DNA from: Akkermansiaceae bacterium
GTDB taxonomy: Bacteria; Verrucomicrobiota; Verrucomicrobiia; Verrucomicrobiales; Akkermansiaceae
Length of the DNA: 64,000 nucleotides
Direction: 5' to 3'
Assembly: GCA_015062005.1 (NCBI GenBank)
Contig: SUVL01000001.1
Location: forward strand, 62,001 to 126,000
Of this stretch, positions 9,810 through 19,521 are shown one piece after another. The position numbers and the translations under genes are program-made. A model generated the notes under the pieces. It ran no database searches and was not told where the DNA came from. It saw nothing but the letters and a program-made list of their open reading frames with translations. Positions within the stretch are counted from its first letter, which is position 1. Every line of letters starts with the position of its first letter.

Positions 9810-10361
9810 ATGCCGGGAGTCAAGTACCCGGAATCCGTATTACAAGGTCGCAAGGGAACAGACCACAAAAGTGGCAAACCCCACACCAAGGCACCAGACT
9901 GGGGGATCAGCACACGGGATGCCGCCAAGATGCTGGGAATCAGCACGAGGTCAGCCCGGGTCATGCTGAATCGCCACAAGGCGGATTTCCACCTGGTATC
10001 CCAGCAAGGGAGATGCGCCTGTCTGTACTGGGACAGACGCGTCGTAGAGCGGATGCTGGCGAAGAGGATGCCCCTGGTGACCAGCATACCGGAAAAGCTG
10101 TGTACGGCGAAAGAAGCGTGCTACATACTGCTGGTAGCGCGGAGCAGCCTGACACGATATGTCAAACAGAAGCTGCTGCATGAATACCGGGTGAGGCATG
10201 CCACCCGCACCGGGGTACGGCTCCAATCCTATTTTCTGCGGGCAGAGGTGAGGAAACTGGCAGCAAAACGAAACGCGGCCCGACTCCGCGCAGAACAAGC
10301 ACAGAAGGCTCGCCTGCAACGCAACTACGCAGAGGAAAAGGGCGGAGTCCCCCCCCGGTGA
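9810..10361 (+). CDS. Putative DNA-binding protein with two helix-turn-helix segments
   Basis: About 183 residues from ATG 9810. Two predicted excisionase/MerR-like helix-turn-helix segments are visible: STRDAAKMLGISTRSARVML, whose downstream part includes WDRRVVERML, and CTAKEACYILLVARSSLTRY. A strongly basic helical tail follows (AEVRKLAAKRNAARLRAEQA). The reading frame is open upstream, so a start at ATG 9744 inside the leader hairpin is possible. A C8 run near 10349-10356 lies in the last codons. The gene sits on its own beside AT-rich repeats, suggesting an accessory insertion. Partner and target are unknown. Confidence 0.55.
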   Translation: MPGVKYPESVLQGRKGTDHKSGKPHTKAPDWGISTRDAAKMLGISTRSARVMLNRHKADFHLVSQQGRCACLYWDRRVVERMLAKRMPLVTSIPEKLCTAKEACYILLVARSSLTRYVKQKLLHEYRVRHATRTGVRLQSYFLRAEVRKLAAKRNAARLRAEQAQKARLQRNYAEEKGGVPPR

Positions 10362-10417
10362 CTAATAAATAGAGAGTTAGCTTGCCATTTCCGGCCCGGC
10401 AGTCGAAAATGAGCAGC

Positions 10418-12154
10418 ATGCAGAAGACAGTTTCAGACCAGATAGTGGAAATGCTGGCAGCGGCGGGGGTGCGGCGCATATACGGCATGGCGGGCGATGC
10501 CCTGCACCCGTTCATGGAAGCACTGCAGCGGGATGCACGCATCCGCTGGGTACACGTACGCCACGAGGAGACCGCCGCCTTTGCCGCCAGCGCCGAAGCG
10601 CAGCTCACCGGCGAACTGGCTGTATGCTGCGGCAGCTGCGGTCCGGGCAATATGCACCTCATCAATGGCTTGTACGATGCAAGCCGCAGCGCAGTCCCTG
10701 TACTGGCGCTGGCAGCGCACCTGCCCACGCTGCAAATAGGTACACACTACATCCACGAAACACACCCCACCTTCTTTTTCCGGGAATGTGTGGTGTACTG
10801 CGAGCTGACGAGTCGTCCTCGCCAGGTACCACCGGTGCTGGCAGAAGCCATCCGGTCGGCCCGGGCACGCCGCGGAGTGGGCATGCTGGTTCTGCCGGGC
10901 GATGTGGCAGCCATGGATGCGGTGGATGAAGCACAGGAGGCACCGGTGCTACCCGTGGAGGCGCCGCAGCTGCACGCCACGGAACCGGTACTGCGCCGCG
11001 CGGCAGCGCTGCTCAACGGGGCCACCCGCATCACCTTTCTCTGCGGAATCGGCTGCACCGGCGCCGAGCAGGATATCGTGGCGCTGGCCCGGCGGCTGCA
11101 GGCCCCGGTGGCATACACCCTGAGAGCTAAGGACCTGCTGGAGAAAAACAATCCCAATGCCGTGGGGATGAGCGGGCTGCTGGGCTGGGGTGCTGCGGTG
11201 AATGCCATCCTGGACTGCGATGTTCTCGTCATGTGGGGAACGGATTTTCCCTACCGCGATTTTCTGCCCCGGAAAGCGCGGGTGATTCAGGTGGATACGA
11301 ACGCAGCAGCACTGGGCCGCCGAGTACCGCTCACGCTGGGAATACACGCCGATACCGGCACCGTGGCACGCGCACTGCTGGCCATGGTGAATCCGAACCG
11401 GTCGGATGATTTTCTGCGAGCCATGCGCACCTACAATGCGCGGGAGATAGCCGCCATCAGCCAGCCACTGCGCGTGGTGGATGAGGATGCACCGCTGAGG
11501 CCTGAGCTACTCACCCGCCTGGTAAGCGACCACGCCGAACCCGATGCCATCTTCACCGTGGACACCGGCACCCCGGATATCTGGTGTGCGCGCTATTTGC
11601 AGGCATTGGGCACCCGCCGCATCCTGGGTTCGTTCAACCACGGCTCCATGGGTTGCGCGCTGGCCATGGCCATAGGCGCCAAGGCAGCCAACCGCAGCCG
11701 CCAGGTCATAGCCCTCTGCGGCGATGGCGGCATCTCCATGCTGGCCGGTGATTTACTGACCCTACTGCAGGAGGGGCTCGCCGTCAAAATACTGGTTTTC
11801 AACAACTCAGAGCTTGATTATGTAGCATTGGAGCAGCTCCAGGCAGGCATGCGGCAGCCAGTCGGCACCGCGCTACACAGCACCAGCTTTGCCGCCGTGG
11901 CCCGCGCCATGGGGCTGCGCTCCTGGCGTATCTCCCGGGTGAACGAGGCCATCCCCGCCATCAAAGACTGGCTTTCAGCCGATGGTCCAGCCCTGCTTGA
12001 TGCCGCCGTAGACCGCCACGCCCTGCCCCTTCCGCCCGGGCTGGCCCTCATGCAGAACCTGGGATTCTGCAAAGGCCTGGGAGAACAATCCGCCCATACC
12101 TCGCTGGACAGCGTCAAACGGCTCCTCTTCGGCAACCGCCGCTTCTTCTCCTGA
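10418..12154 (+). CDS. poxB: Pyruvate oxidase / pyruvate:quinone dehydrogenase-type ThDP enzyme
   Basis: A 578-residue thiamine-diphosphate enzyme very like PoxB, which oxidises pyruvate to acetate and CO2 and passes electrons to the quinone pool. The N-terminal domain has RHEETAAFAASAEAQLTGE with the ThDP-activating glutamate, then CGSCGPGNMHLINGLYD and the FRECVVYCEL stretch typical of PoxB. The C-terminal domain has GSFNHGSMGCA and the GDGG-to-NN cofactor motif (ALCGDGGISMLAGDLL, FNNSELD). MQKTVSDQ at 10418 aligns with the PoxB N-terminus; ATG 10409 is an alternative. The C-terminus lacks an obvious amphipathic membrane-binding helix. Other members of the family (acetolactate synthase, oxalyl-CoA decarboxylase) fit less well. 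Confidence 0.8.
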   Translation: MQKTVSDQIVEMLAAAGVRRIYGMAGDALHPFMEALQRDARIRWVHVRHEETAAFAASAEAQLTGELAVCCGSCGPGNMHLINGLYDASRSAVPVLALAAHLPTLQIGTHYIHETHPTFFFRECVVYCELTSRPRQVPPVLAEAIRSARARRGVGMLVLPGDVAAMDAVDEAQEAPVLPVEAPQLHATEPVLRRAAALLNGATRITFLCGIGCTGAEQDIVALARRLQAPVAYTLRAKDLLEKNNPNAVGMSGLLGWGAAVNAILDCDVLVMWGTDFPYRDFLPRKARVIQVDTNAAALGRRVPLTLGIHADTGTVARALLAMVNPNRSDDFLRAMRTYNAREIAAISQPLRVVDEDAPLRPELLTRLVSDHAEPDAIFTVDTGTPDIWCARYLQALGTRRILGSFNHGSMGCALAMAIGAKAANRSRQVIALCGDGGISMLAGDLLTLLQEGLAVKILVFNNSELDYVALEQLQAGMRQPVGTALHSTSFAAVARAMGLRSWRISRVNEAIPAIKDWLSADGPALLDAAVDRHALPLPPGLALMQNLGFCKGLGEQSAHTSLDSVKRLLFGNRRFFS

Positions 12155-12186
12155 GCGCGGATGACGATATTCTCCACGATAAGTAC

Positions 12187-12215
12187 TTGCCCGCAGGGGC
12201 ATTTACCGCTACAAT
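12187..12215 (+). promoter_or_regulatory. Promoter of the TIM-barrel epimerase gene (leaderless)
   Basis: -35 TTGCCC, 17-bp spacer and -10 TACAAT lie just upstream of GTG 12222, with only 6 nt between the -10 box and the start codon. Positions are good to about one base. Confidence 0.7.
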
Positions 12216-12221
12216 CTCCCT

Positions 12222-13160
12222 GTGAACGTCTTTTCCACCTGCTGGAACAGCCGCCGCCACAAGGACGGCGGCGCCATGTGCGATGAAATCCGCGAATTAG
12301 GCTTTGAATATATCGAAGCCTCGCACGGGCTGAGCCTGGACATGCTGCCCGGCCTGCTCAAAGCAGTGGATGGCGGCCGCATCAAGGTGGCCGGGGTACA
12401 CAACTTCTGCCCCGCCCCCATCGAAGTGATGGGGGATGTGCCGGATGCCTACCCCTTTACCTCCCATCGCCCGGAAACGCGGGAACGAGCCATGCGGCTC
12501 ACCGGGGAAACGCTGATGGTGGCCGCGCGCCTCGGTGCCCGCTATGTGGTGCTGCACATGGGCAACGTGGAACTCATGAAGGGCATTCACCCCACCCGCG
12601 AACTGGAGCGCAAACTGAGGCAGGAGCGCGTGGGCAGCAAGGAATATGCCCTGCGCAAAGGTGAGCTCGTGCGCCGCCGCGCCAGGCAGGCTCCGCTCTA
12701 CTACGAACGCGCCCGCGAAGCGCTTCACACCCTGTCAGAGAAGGCAAAGGAGCTCAACCTCGTGCTCGGAGTGGAAGGCCGCAGTCACTTTGAGCAAGTG
12801 CCCGGCGAGTGGGAAATGCCCCGGCTGATGGCTGAGTTTGCAGATAATCCACACGTGCGCTACTGGCACGATTTCGGGCACATCCAGCGCAAGCACAACC
12901 TCCTTCTGCTCAATCACGACCAATACCTGCGCCAGCTGCAACCCTACCTCTATGGGGGGCATGTAAATGATGTACAGTGGCCCAGCCGCGACCACCGGGC
13001 TCCCTTCCAGGGCGGCTGCGTGGATTTCGACCACCTGCTGCCGGCCTATTTCACGCAGAGCATGCCGCTCACCTGGGAGCTCTCATCCTCTGTCACCAGC
13101 GAAGCCATCGGCGCGGCAAAAACCCGCTGGGATGCCCTCGTTGCCACCCTGCCCGCTTGA
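12222..13160 (+). CDS. Sugar phosphate isomerase/epimerase-like TIM-barrel protein
   Basis: A 312-residue protein of the xylose-isomerase-like TIM-barrel superfamily. Features are the N-terminal strand VNVFSTCW, IRELGFEYIEASHG, KVAGVHNFCP, ARLGARYVVLHMGNVE, LVLGVEGRSHFEQVP, the metal-binding-like RYWHDFGHIQ and GGHVNDVQWPSRDHRAPFQGG. The His, Glu and Asp residues in these motifs match the positions that bind metal in relatives. The substrate cannot be read from the sequence. The start is GTG 12222, placed immediately downstream of its own promoter. The gene converges on bioG with 13 nt between. Confidence 0.75.
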   Translation: MNVFSTCWNSRRHKDGGAMCDEIRELGFEYIEASHGLSLDMLPGLLKAVDGGRIKVAGVHNFCPAPIEVMGDVPDAYPFTSHRPETRERAMRLTGETLMVAARLGARYVVLHMGNVELMKGIHPTRELERKLRQERVGSKEYALRKGELVRRRARQAPLYYERAREALHTLSEKAKELNLVLGVEGRSHFEQVPGEWEMPRLMAEFADNPHVRYWHDFGHIQRKHNLLLLNHDQYLRQLQPYLYGGHVNDVQWPSRDHRAPFQGGCVDFDHLLPAYFTQSMPLTWELSSSVTSEAIGAAKTRWDALVATLPA

Positions 13161-13173
13161 CACGTGCCGGGGG

Positions 13174-13815
13174 TTATAATTCATTCAGCACAATGGAGGG
13201 GGTATAGAACGGGAAATGGTAGCTCTCGAAATCGCGTCCCAGTTCGCCCCAATAGGCGCGCATGCGAGCGGGAGGGAAGATTTCATCCCGGGTGGCAATG
13301 TAAGCCCGGTGCCAGGGGAGATGCGGTTGCTCAGGAAGCTTCTGGCAGGCATCTGCCAGGAAATCCAGTTCCTCCACCTGCTGCTGGGGTGAGGGTTCCT
13401 CAAAATCCCCGGACGGGGCATATTTTTCAGGCGCAGCTTCATCCTTGAAAGCATTTCCTCCCAGAGCCGCGACCGAGCGAATGGTACGCTGCAAAACCTT
13501 GAGGCGCAACCCATATTGCGGACTGGCGGGATATGGAGTACCATTCACCGCAACAGCACGGTGCAAGGGGAGTCCCTGGCAGCTCTGCTCCGCCACCCAA
13601 ACCCCGAAAGACCAGGCAAAAAGGTAAATGCGCTCGTAGCAGGAAAAATCCTCCGCAGCCAGCGGGCGAAGCGTGCGGTGGTCGTAATAGCAGACCACAT
13701 CAAACCCCTCTGGGAAGGGTAGCTGCTGCACGGCATTGGGCGTGGCGCCCCAGCCCAGCATGAAGAGGAGAAGGCAGCGATTTCCGGGGGATTGGACGAG
13801 CCAGGCTTCTTTCAT
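13174..13815 (-). CDS. bioG: BioG-like (DUF452) pimeloyl-ACP methyl ester esterase
   Basis: A 213-residue alpha/beta-hydrolase resembling BioG, which hydrolyses the methyl ester of pimeloyl-ACP to release the biotin precursor. The family pattern is visible: LLLFMLGWGATPNA, YYDHRTLRPL, YERIYLFAWSFGVWVAEQ with the likely nucleophile Ser in AWSFG, and AVNGTPYP. The start ATG 13815 lies 5 nt after the MATE gene stop, suggesting coupling to that gene. No other biotin genes are in the window. The assignment rests on motif layout; a general DUF452 hydrolase remains possible. Confidence 0.65.
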   Translation of the reverse strand: MKEAWLVQSPGNRCLLLFMLGWGATPNAVQQLPFPEGFDVVCYYDHRTLRPLAAEDFSCYERIYLFAWSFGVWVAEQSCQGLPLHRAVAVNGTPYPASPQYGLRLKVLQRTIRSVAALGGNAFKDEAAPEKYAPSGDFEEPSPQQQVEELDFLADACQKLPEQPHLPWHRAYIATRDEIFPPARMRAYWGELGRDFESYHFPFYTPSIVLNEL

Positions 13816-13820
13816 GGTGC

Positions 13821-15311
13821 TTACACTTTCTTGCGGGCCCAGCGCAGCCCGAACAGCATCTTGCGCAGTATCAGGTACTCCACCAGCATATCGCAGGCAA
13901 TCAGCATCCAGATGCCTACCAGCGAGAGCGTTTCCGGCCACAGCCAGTACCAAACCAGCAGGCAAAGTACACGGAAGAAGCCCATACCACCGTAGGAAAC
14001 CCACATCACACGCCGCGTGTCACCTGCTCCGCGCAGACACATCTTGCAGATGAGCATGGCGGCATAGAAGGGTTCAATGATGAGGAAAGCCTGCACCACC
14101 GGTCGGGTGGCTGCGCTGAGTTCCGGGGAGCCGGCGGCAAAGATTTCTACAAAGATATCCGGCCACATCGCAAAGACCACGCCCATGCACCCCATGAAGA
14201 GAACACTGTAGCGCACGCATTTGCGAGCCGTTTCCAACGACAGACGCACACTGCGAGCCCCCAGGTACTGCCCCACCAGCGTGGCACCCGCCATGCCGAT
14301 GGCGAAGCCGGGCAGGAAGCTCAGGGACTCAATGCGGATGGCAATGTTATGCGCGCCCACAGCGGCATCCCCCAGCGAAGAGATAATGCGGAGCACAAAA
14401 ATCTGAATCACCCAGATGCCGCCCACCTCGATGGCCTGAGGCACGCCGATGCAGAGGATGCGGTACATCATGCTCCAGTCCGGCCGCAAGCTCTTGCAAT
14501 CCAGGTACAGGGGAGGCACGTAAGAAGCCCCCTGCCCGTCGCAGAATTCATCCAGCGAGCACCCTTTCATTTCGCCACGCAGGGAAAGGGTGCGCTTGAG
14601 CAGAATGCCCATCAGCACCGCGGCGGCGGCGGCCATGCCACCAATCATGCCCAGCGCCAGGCCTTCCACAAACATGCCGCACACCTGCACCAGAAACAGG
14701 CTGAAGACGATATTCAATCCATCCACCACCAGCATGATGATGAACGGCGTACGCGTATCGCCCGAACCACGCAGGGCGGCATTCACGGCAAACACCACCC
14801 CGGAGAAAACGGCCACCCAGCACCCCGTGTACATGTAGCGCAATGCCACCTCCCGGGCAAACTCGCTCAGGCTCAGCACCTCCGAAACCAGGAAATCCGC
14901 AGTGGCATACATCAGCAGCGCTGAGAGAATACCAGCAATCAATCCCAGCACTCCGGCCTGATTGGCTGCATAATTGGCATCTGCAAACTTGCGGGCTCCG
15001 GTCATGCGGCTCACAATGGCCGTAGCGCCCATACCCACGGCGCCCTGCATCACAAAGCCCAGCCACATCACAAACGAGGTCACGCCTATACCCGAGGCAA
15101 TCTGAGCGGTCTTCTCGCCATGGTCGCCCATGTGCGTTGCCAGCACCAGCGAGGTAGAAGCGCAGATAAAGCTCATCACCTGCTCCAGCAGGGGCCACAG
15201 TGCAATGGACACAATCTGACGGGGCAGACTCATGCCTGCCAGCTTTCCGCCCAACTGACCCTTGGCCAGGGCTACGCGGATTTTGCCCTCTCTGCCGTCA
15301 CCTGCACTCAT
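13821..15311 (-). CDS. MATE family multidrug/Na+ efflux transporter
   Basis: A 496-residue integral membrane protein with about 12 helices arranged as two similar halves. Family features include QIVSIALWPLLEQVMSF at the N-terminus, VMWLGFVMQGAVGMGATAIVSR, NAALRGSGDTRTPF and in the second half AGATLVGQYLGARS and LICKMCLRGAGDTRRV. The paired GSGDTRTP/GAGDTRRV motifs are typical of MATE proteins, which expel cationic drugs against Na+ or H+. The start MSAGDG at 15311 is preferred because the upstream in-frame ATG lies inside the -10 box. Confidence 0.88.
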   Translation of the reverse strand: MSAGDGREGKIRVALAKGQLGGKLAGMSLPRQIVSIALWPLLEQVMSFICASTSLVLATHMGDHGEKTAQIASGIGVTSFVMWLGFVMQGAVGMGATAIVSRMTGARKFADANYAANQAGVLGLIAGILSALLMYATADFLVSEVLSLSEFAREVALRYMYTGCWVAVFSGVVFAVNAALRGSGDTRTPFIIMLVVDGLNIVFSLFLVQVCGMFVEGLALGMIGGMAAAAAVLMGILLKRTLSLRGEMKGCSLDEFCDGQGASYVPPLYLDCKSLRPDWSMMYRILCIGVPQAIEVGGIWVIQIFVLRIISSLGDAAVGAHNIAIRIESLSFLPGFAIGMAGATLVGQYLGARSVRLSLETARKCVRYSVLFMGCMGVVFAMWPDIFVEIFAAGSPELSAATRPVVQAFLIIEPFYAAMLICKMCLRGAGDTRRVMWVSYGGMGFFRVLCLLVWYWLWPETLSLVGIWMLIACDMLVEYLILRKMLFGLRWARKKV

Positions 15312-15321
15312 GGCTGGAGGC

Positions 15322-15350
15322 ATTGTAGCATGATATCACCCTGATGAACA
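15322..15350 (-). promoter_or_regulatory. MATE gene promoter
   Basis: On the minus strand -10 TACAAT (15322-15327) lies 10 nt before ATG 15311. A weak -35 TGTTCA (15345-15350) sits at 17-bp spacing. Confidence 0.55.
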
Positions 15351-15415
15351 GAAAAAACACACAATTCCACGCCAAAGAATTAATTACGTCCCGGTTCCCG
15401 CCTTGCCGGGGCGGC

Positions 15416-16186
15416 TCAGTAATCAAACCCACTGGACTGCTGCAAATCTTCGGCGGAAATGAAGGGGATGAGCTCGAGGTTCGGGTGGCTGAAGCCGGGA
15501 GGCAGGTTATTCTCTGTGATAATGGTGCAACCGTCCGGAAGGGGGAAGATATGCGCCGCATGGGCTTGCAGAGCCAGGGATGGCACCATGAGCAGCGTCT
15601 GCCCGGCAGCCTCTGTGGCCGCACGGGCCCAGGCAGCACGCAGAGGGTGGCGGTAGGCGGCCACCTCACTACGCAAGGCTGGAGGAACCAGCAATGCGGC
15701 ATCCGGCTGGTGCTCCCCGAAGAGGGAATCCCTGGCAAGGGGACTGTCCAGTATGCCACAGTCTTTGTTCAGCTCACCGCCCAGGCAGATAATCTGGTGC
15801 GGCAGAGTGGTGGCACAAAGGCTGGTGAGCAGCTCCGGCGAATTGGTCAGCAGCGTGCAGGGCTTATCCTCCAGTTGGGAAACAATGACGAGGGCCAGTG
15901 GGTCGGAATCCAGATAAATCTTCATCCCTGGCTCGATATGCTGCGCAGCCAGTGCAGCCAGCTGGCAGTCCGGGCGGGTGGAGGAATCGCATCCCGGGGT
16001 GGGCAGGATGTACCTGGCTCCGCCATGCACGCGTTGCAGCAGGCCCTGTGCCTGCATGTCCACCAGGTCGGTGCGGATGGTCTCATCCGTCACGCCGAGC
16101 TCACGAGCCAGGGCCGAGGAGCGGATGCTGCCGCGTTGTTGCAGAATCCGCAGGATGTAGGCGCGTCTTTCCTGGGCAACATACAT
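15416..16186 (-). CDS. DeoR-family transcriptional regulator
   Basis: About 256 residues. The N-terminal helix-turn-helix MYVAQERRAYILRILQQRGSI leads into SSALARELGVTDETIRTDL, followed by VHGGA, the classical DeoR hinge. The C-terminal sensor domain (MKIYLDSDPLALVIVSQL, LLTNSPELL, ICLGGELN) has the sugar-phosphate-binding layout of DeoR proteins. Start 16186 gives the usual DeoR N-terminus; an upstream in-frame ATG would overlap the preceding gene. It is the last gene after leuC, leuD and an unknown gene with gaps of 16-24 nt, so it is probably co-transcribed. Its effector is unknown. Confidence 0.82.
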   Translation of the reverse strand: MYVAQERRAYILRILQQRGSIRSSALARELGVTDETIRTDLVDMQAQGLLQRVHGGARYILPTPGCDSSTRPDCQLAALAAQHIEPGMKIYLDSDPLALVIVSQLEDKPCTLLTNSPELLTSLCATTLPHQIICLGGELNKDCGILDSPLARDSLFGEHQPDAALLVPPALRSEVAAYRHPLRAAWARAATEAAGQTLLMVPSLALQAHAAHIFPLPDGCTIITENNLPPGFSHPNLELIPFISAEDLQQSSGFDY

Positions 16187-16202
16187 GGCAGCAGCGCAGA
16201 AA

Positions 16203-17315
16203 TCAGGGGTGGAAAGTGGCGGCAAAGTCCTCCAGCTTGCTGATGAGCAGCCCGGCGGCTTCGCAGAAGAGGTTGGCAATATCCTGGTTTACCCGGTGGC
16301 TGCGGGCGCTGAGTTCCTGAATGAGTTTCTGGGAGAGCTGCACGCGGCGGCAGGCCAGGTCCACCGGGAAGGAGGACTGGCGCGTCAGCAGTATGGTAGC
16401 CAGGATGTAGGAAACAACTCCTGCGTAGCGCTTGATGAATTCTTCCGTCTCGGGCTTGCCCACGTTCTCCCGCACCATGATGTGCTTCTGCACCAGAGCG
16501 GTCAGGCGGGAGGTTTCCTGAAACAATGGATGGTGCATGGCATCCTTCACGGCCTTGGCGTGATCCGGCAGCACGAAGTCCAGCACATCCCATGGGCGGT
16601 CGTTGTCATTCTCCGGCGGCATGTGGGCCTCATCTTCTGCCGCCATCTGGTTAAGCAGGTCGGTGCGGTCCATCACATAGGCCTCCGACATCTGCCCGTT
16701 GAGCTCGTAGCGGTATTTGGCACGGATGGTGGGGTGGATGGCCATGTAGGCCTCGGCTCGGTTCAGGCGGGCATCCCAGGAGCAGCTGGGGAGTTTTTCC
16801 TCGTGAATGAGGAGAAGTGCAGCCCCCTGGAAGCGGGAAACATTGCAGGCCACGTGGTCGCGCAGGGCCTCCATGTTCAGGAAGGCCTGGGTATTGGCCT
16901 CCTGCCAGCTCATTTCCCACTGCGGCAGGGATATGTCATAATCGTAATCTGCGGTTTCGATGAGCAGGCGTGACTCACGCTGCACAAAAAGTTCAATGGA
17001 AAGTTCGTTGCTGAGAGCCCGGCGGTTATCCTCCTCCGGCACGCGGCGGGAGAGGGTGATATCCCCCATCTGCAAGAGACCCTGTGATTGGCTGCGGAGC
17101 CTGGCCAGCACCGGGTGTTCCTCTTTCAGGGGACGGGTGGTCTGGTGGTTGGTGAAGGTCACCCGGCAGCCGGCAATATCGCGCAGGCAGTTGCCTTCCA
17201 GAATAAAATCAATCGGCTCGCCCTCATCCACCCCCCAGAGGGTAAGGTGAGTCACCCCTCGCGTGGTGTTGTCAATGACACCACGGGCAATGAGGGGTGT
17301 GATAAGGGCGAGCAT
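16203..17315 (-). CDS. Conserved-looking protein of unknown function in the leu operon
   Basis: A 370-residue soluble protein that I do not recognise. The N-terminal part is beta-rich with a possible nucleotide- or ligand-binding look (THLTLWGVDEGEPIDFILEG). The middle is rich in acidic and aromatic residues. The C-terminal third is helical (AVKDAMHHPLFQETSRLTAL, AGVVSYILATILLTRQS, RVQLSQKLIQELSARS). There is no signal peptide. MLALITPLIARG at 17315 is chosen because longer starts would run into leuD. It lies 22 nt after leuD and 16 nt before the DeoR gene. Confidence 0.6.
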   Translation of the reverse strand: MLALITPLIARGVIDNTTRGVTHLTLWGVDEGEPIDFILEGNCLRDIAGCRVTFTNHQTTRPLKEEHPVLARLRSQSQGLLQMGDITLSRRVPEEDNRRALSNELSIELFVQRESRLLIETADYDYDISLPQWEMSWQEANTQAFLNMEALRDHVACNVSRFQGAALLLIHEEKLPSCSWDARLNRAEAYMAIHPTIRAKYRYELNGQMSEAYVMDRTDLLNQMAAEDEAHMPPENDNDRPWDVLDFVLPDHAKAVKDAMHHPLFQETSRLTALVQKHIMVRENVGKPETEEFIKRYAGVVSYILATILLTRQSSFPVDLACRRVQLSQKLIQELSARSHRVNQDIANLFCEAAGLLISKLEDFAATFHP

Positions 17316-17337
17316 AGAGACGGTGATTGAAACTCTT

Positions 17338-17943
<606 letters not shown>

Positions 17944-17967
17944 GTGTGTGAAAGGGGGATTCGGGGG

Positions 17968-19380
17968 TTACTGGATATCGAAGACTTCGCGGGCATCGGC
18001 CACGGTACCGGTGATGGCGGCGGCTGCGGCCATGATGGGGCTCATGAGCAGGGTGCGCCCGGTGGGGCTGCCCTGGCGGCCCTTGAAGTTGCGGTTACTG
18101 GTGCTGGCGCAGATCTGGTCACCCACCAGCTTATCCGGGTTCATGGCCAGGCACATCGAGCACCCGGGCAGGCGCCACTCAAAGCCGGCCTCACGGAATA
18201 TCTGCGCAATGCCTTCCTGCTCGCACTGCAGGGCGGTCATCTGCGAGCCCGGCACGGCCAGCGCCTTGATGCCCGACTTCACCTTGCGGCCCTTCAGGTA
18301 GGGGGCCACAGCGCGGAAGTCGGTGATGTGACCGTTGGTGCAGGAACCGATGAAGACCACATCCACCGGAAGCCCCTTGATGGGCTGACCAGGGGTGAGC
18401 TTCATGTATTCCAGTGCGGTGGTGTAGGCTTTGCGGCCTTCCTCGTCGCGAGCCTGCTCCGGGGCAGGCACGGTGCCACCCACGCCGATGTTCATATCGG
18501 GGGAGATACCCCAGGTCACAGTGGGTTCAATTTCCTCCGCAGGGATGATGACCACGTCGTCGTACTCTGCATCGGCATCAGAAGCAAAACTCTTCCAGCG
18601 TTCCACAGCGGCATCCCAGGCCTCGCCCTTGGGGGCGTAGGGGCGGCCCTTCAGGTATTCGAAGGTGGTTTCATCCGGGTTGATATAGCCGCAGCGGGCG
18701 GCACCCTCGATAGCCAGGTTGCAAAGGGTCAGGCGGCCGTCCATATCCATGGCTTCAATCGCGCTGCCGCCGAATTCGTAGGCATAGCCCAGGCCGCCGT
18801 TGGCCCCCAGCTTGCCGATGATGTGCAGCGCCACGTCCTTGGCCGTCACGCCGGGGCGCAGGTTGCCTTCCACGCGCACGTTGCGCACCTTCAGCGGGCT
18901 CATGGCGAGGGTCTGGGTGGCGAGCACGTCGCGCACCTGGGTGGTACCGATACCCATGGCAATGCTGCCCACGGCACCATGAGTGGCGGTGTGTGAATCG
19001 CCGCAGACGATGGTCATGCCCGGCTGGGTGATGCCCAGCTCCGGCCCGACCATGTGTACAATGCCCTGTCGGCCGCTGTTCAGGTCAAACAGGCGGATAT
19101 TGTTCTCCGCGCAATTGCGGCGCAGCTCGTTGAGCATGGCAGCGGCGCGGGGGTCAGCAAAGGGTTCGCACTGGTCATCGGTGGGGATGATGTGGTCCAC
19201 CGTGGCAAAGAGGCGCTCCGGGTGCAGCACCGGCAGCCCCAGCTCGCGCAGCATGGCGAAAGCCTGCGGCGAGGTCACCTCGTGCAGGTACATAGTGGCA
19301 ATGAAGAGCTGCGTGCGCCCGTCCGGCAGCGTGCCCGCCGTGTGCGCATCCCATACTTTCCGGTATAGTGTCTTACCCAT
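17968..19380 (-). CDS. leuC: 3-isopropylmalate dehydratase large subunit
   Basis: A 470-residue aconitase-family [4Fe-4S] enzyme subunit. It shows [13 protein letters not shown] at the N-terminus, [28 protein letters not shown], and the cluster cysteines in FIGSCTNGH and GCSMCLAMN. The end ([20 protein letters not shown]) carries the substrate-binding arginines. Start 19380 matches the family. An upstream in-frame ATG lies inside the promoter. It heads the leuC-leuD-unknown-deoR run. Confidence 0.96.
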   Translation of the reverse strand: MGKTLYRKVWDAHTAGTLPDGRTQLFIATMYLHEVTSPQAFAMLRELGLPVLHPERLFATVDHIIPTDDQCEPFADPRAAAMLNELRRNCAENNIRLFDLNSGRQGIVHMVGPELGITQPGMTIVCGDSHTATHGAVGSIAMGIGTTQVRDVLATQTLAMSPLKVRNVRVEGNLRPGVTAKDVALHIIGKLGANGGLGYAYEFGGSAIEAMDMDGRLTLCNLAIEGAARCGYINPDETTFEYLKGRPYAPKGEAWDAAVERWKSFASDADAEYDDVVIIPAEEIEPTVTWGISPDMNIGVGGTVPAPEQARDEEGRKAYTTALEYMKLTPGQPIKGLPVDVVFIGSCTNGHITDFRAVAPYLKGRKVKSGIKALAVPGSQMTALQCEQEGIAQIFREAGFEWRLPGCSMCLAMNPDKLVGDQICASTSNRNFKGRQGSPTGRTLLMSPIMAAAAAITGTVADAREVFDIQ

Positions 19381-19396
19381 AGTTGTGTTTAGCTCG

Positions 19397-19425
19397 AATG
19401 TAACACAACACCGTGTCATCGTCAA
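19397..19425 (-). promoter_or_regulatory. leuC operon promoter
   Basis: On the minus strand -35 TTGACG (19420-19425), 17-bp spacer and -10 TACATT (19397-19402). The leader is about 9 nt, too short for a classical leucine attenuator. Confidence 0.75.
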
Positions 19426-19465
19426 GCAGCCATGGCGTTTCCCGCGGCATCATGACACGACAAAA

Positions 19466-19495
19466 TTCCCGCGCAGCTGCAGTGCTGCACGGGAA
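19466..19495 (-). terminator. Terminator after the TM2 gene
   Basis: Stem TTCCCG-GCAGC/GCTGC-CGGGAA with one C-A mismatch, followed on the minus strand by TTTTG. It lies 26 nt beyond the TM2 stop. Confidence 0.65.
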
Positions 19496-19521
19496 TGGGG
19501 AAAATCAGGATGTAGTGCAAA

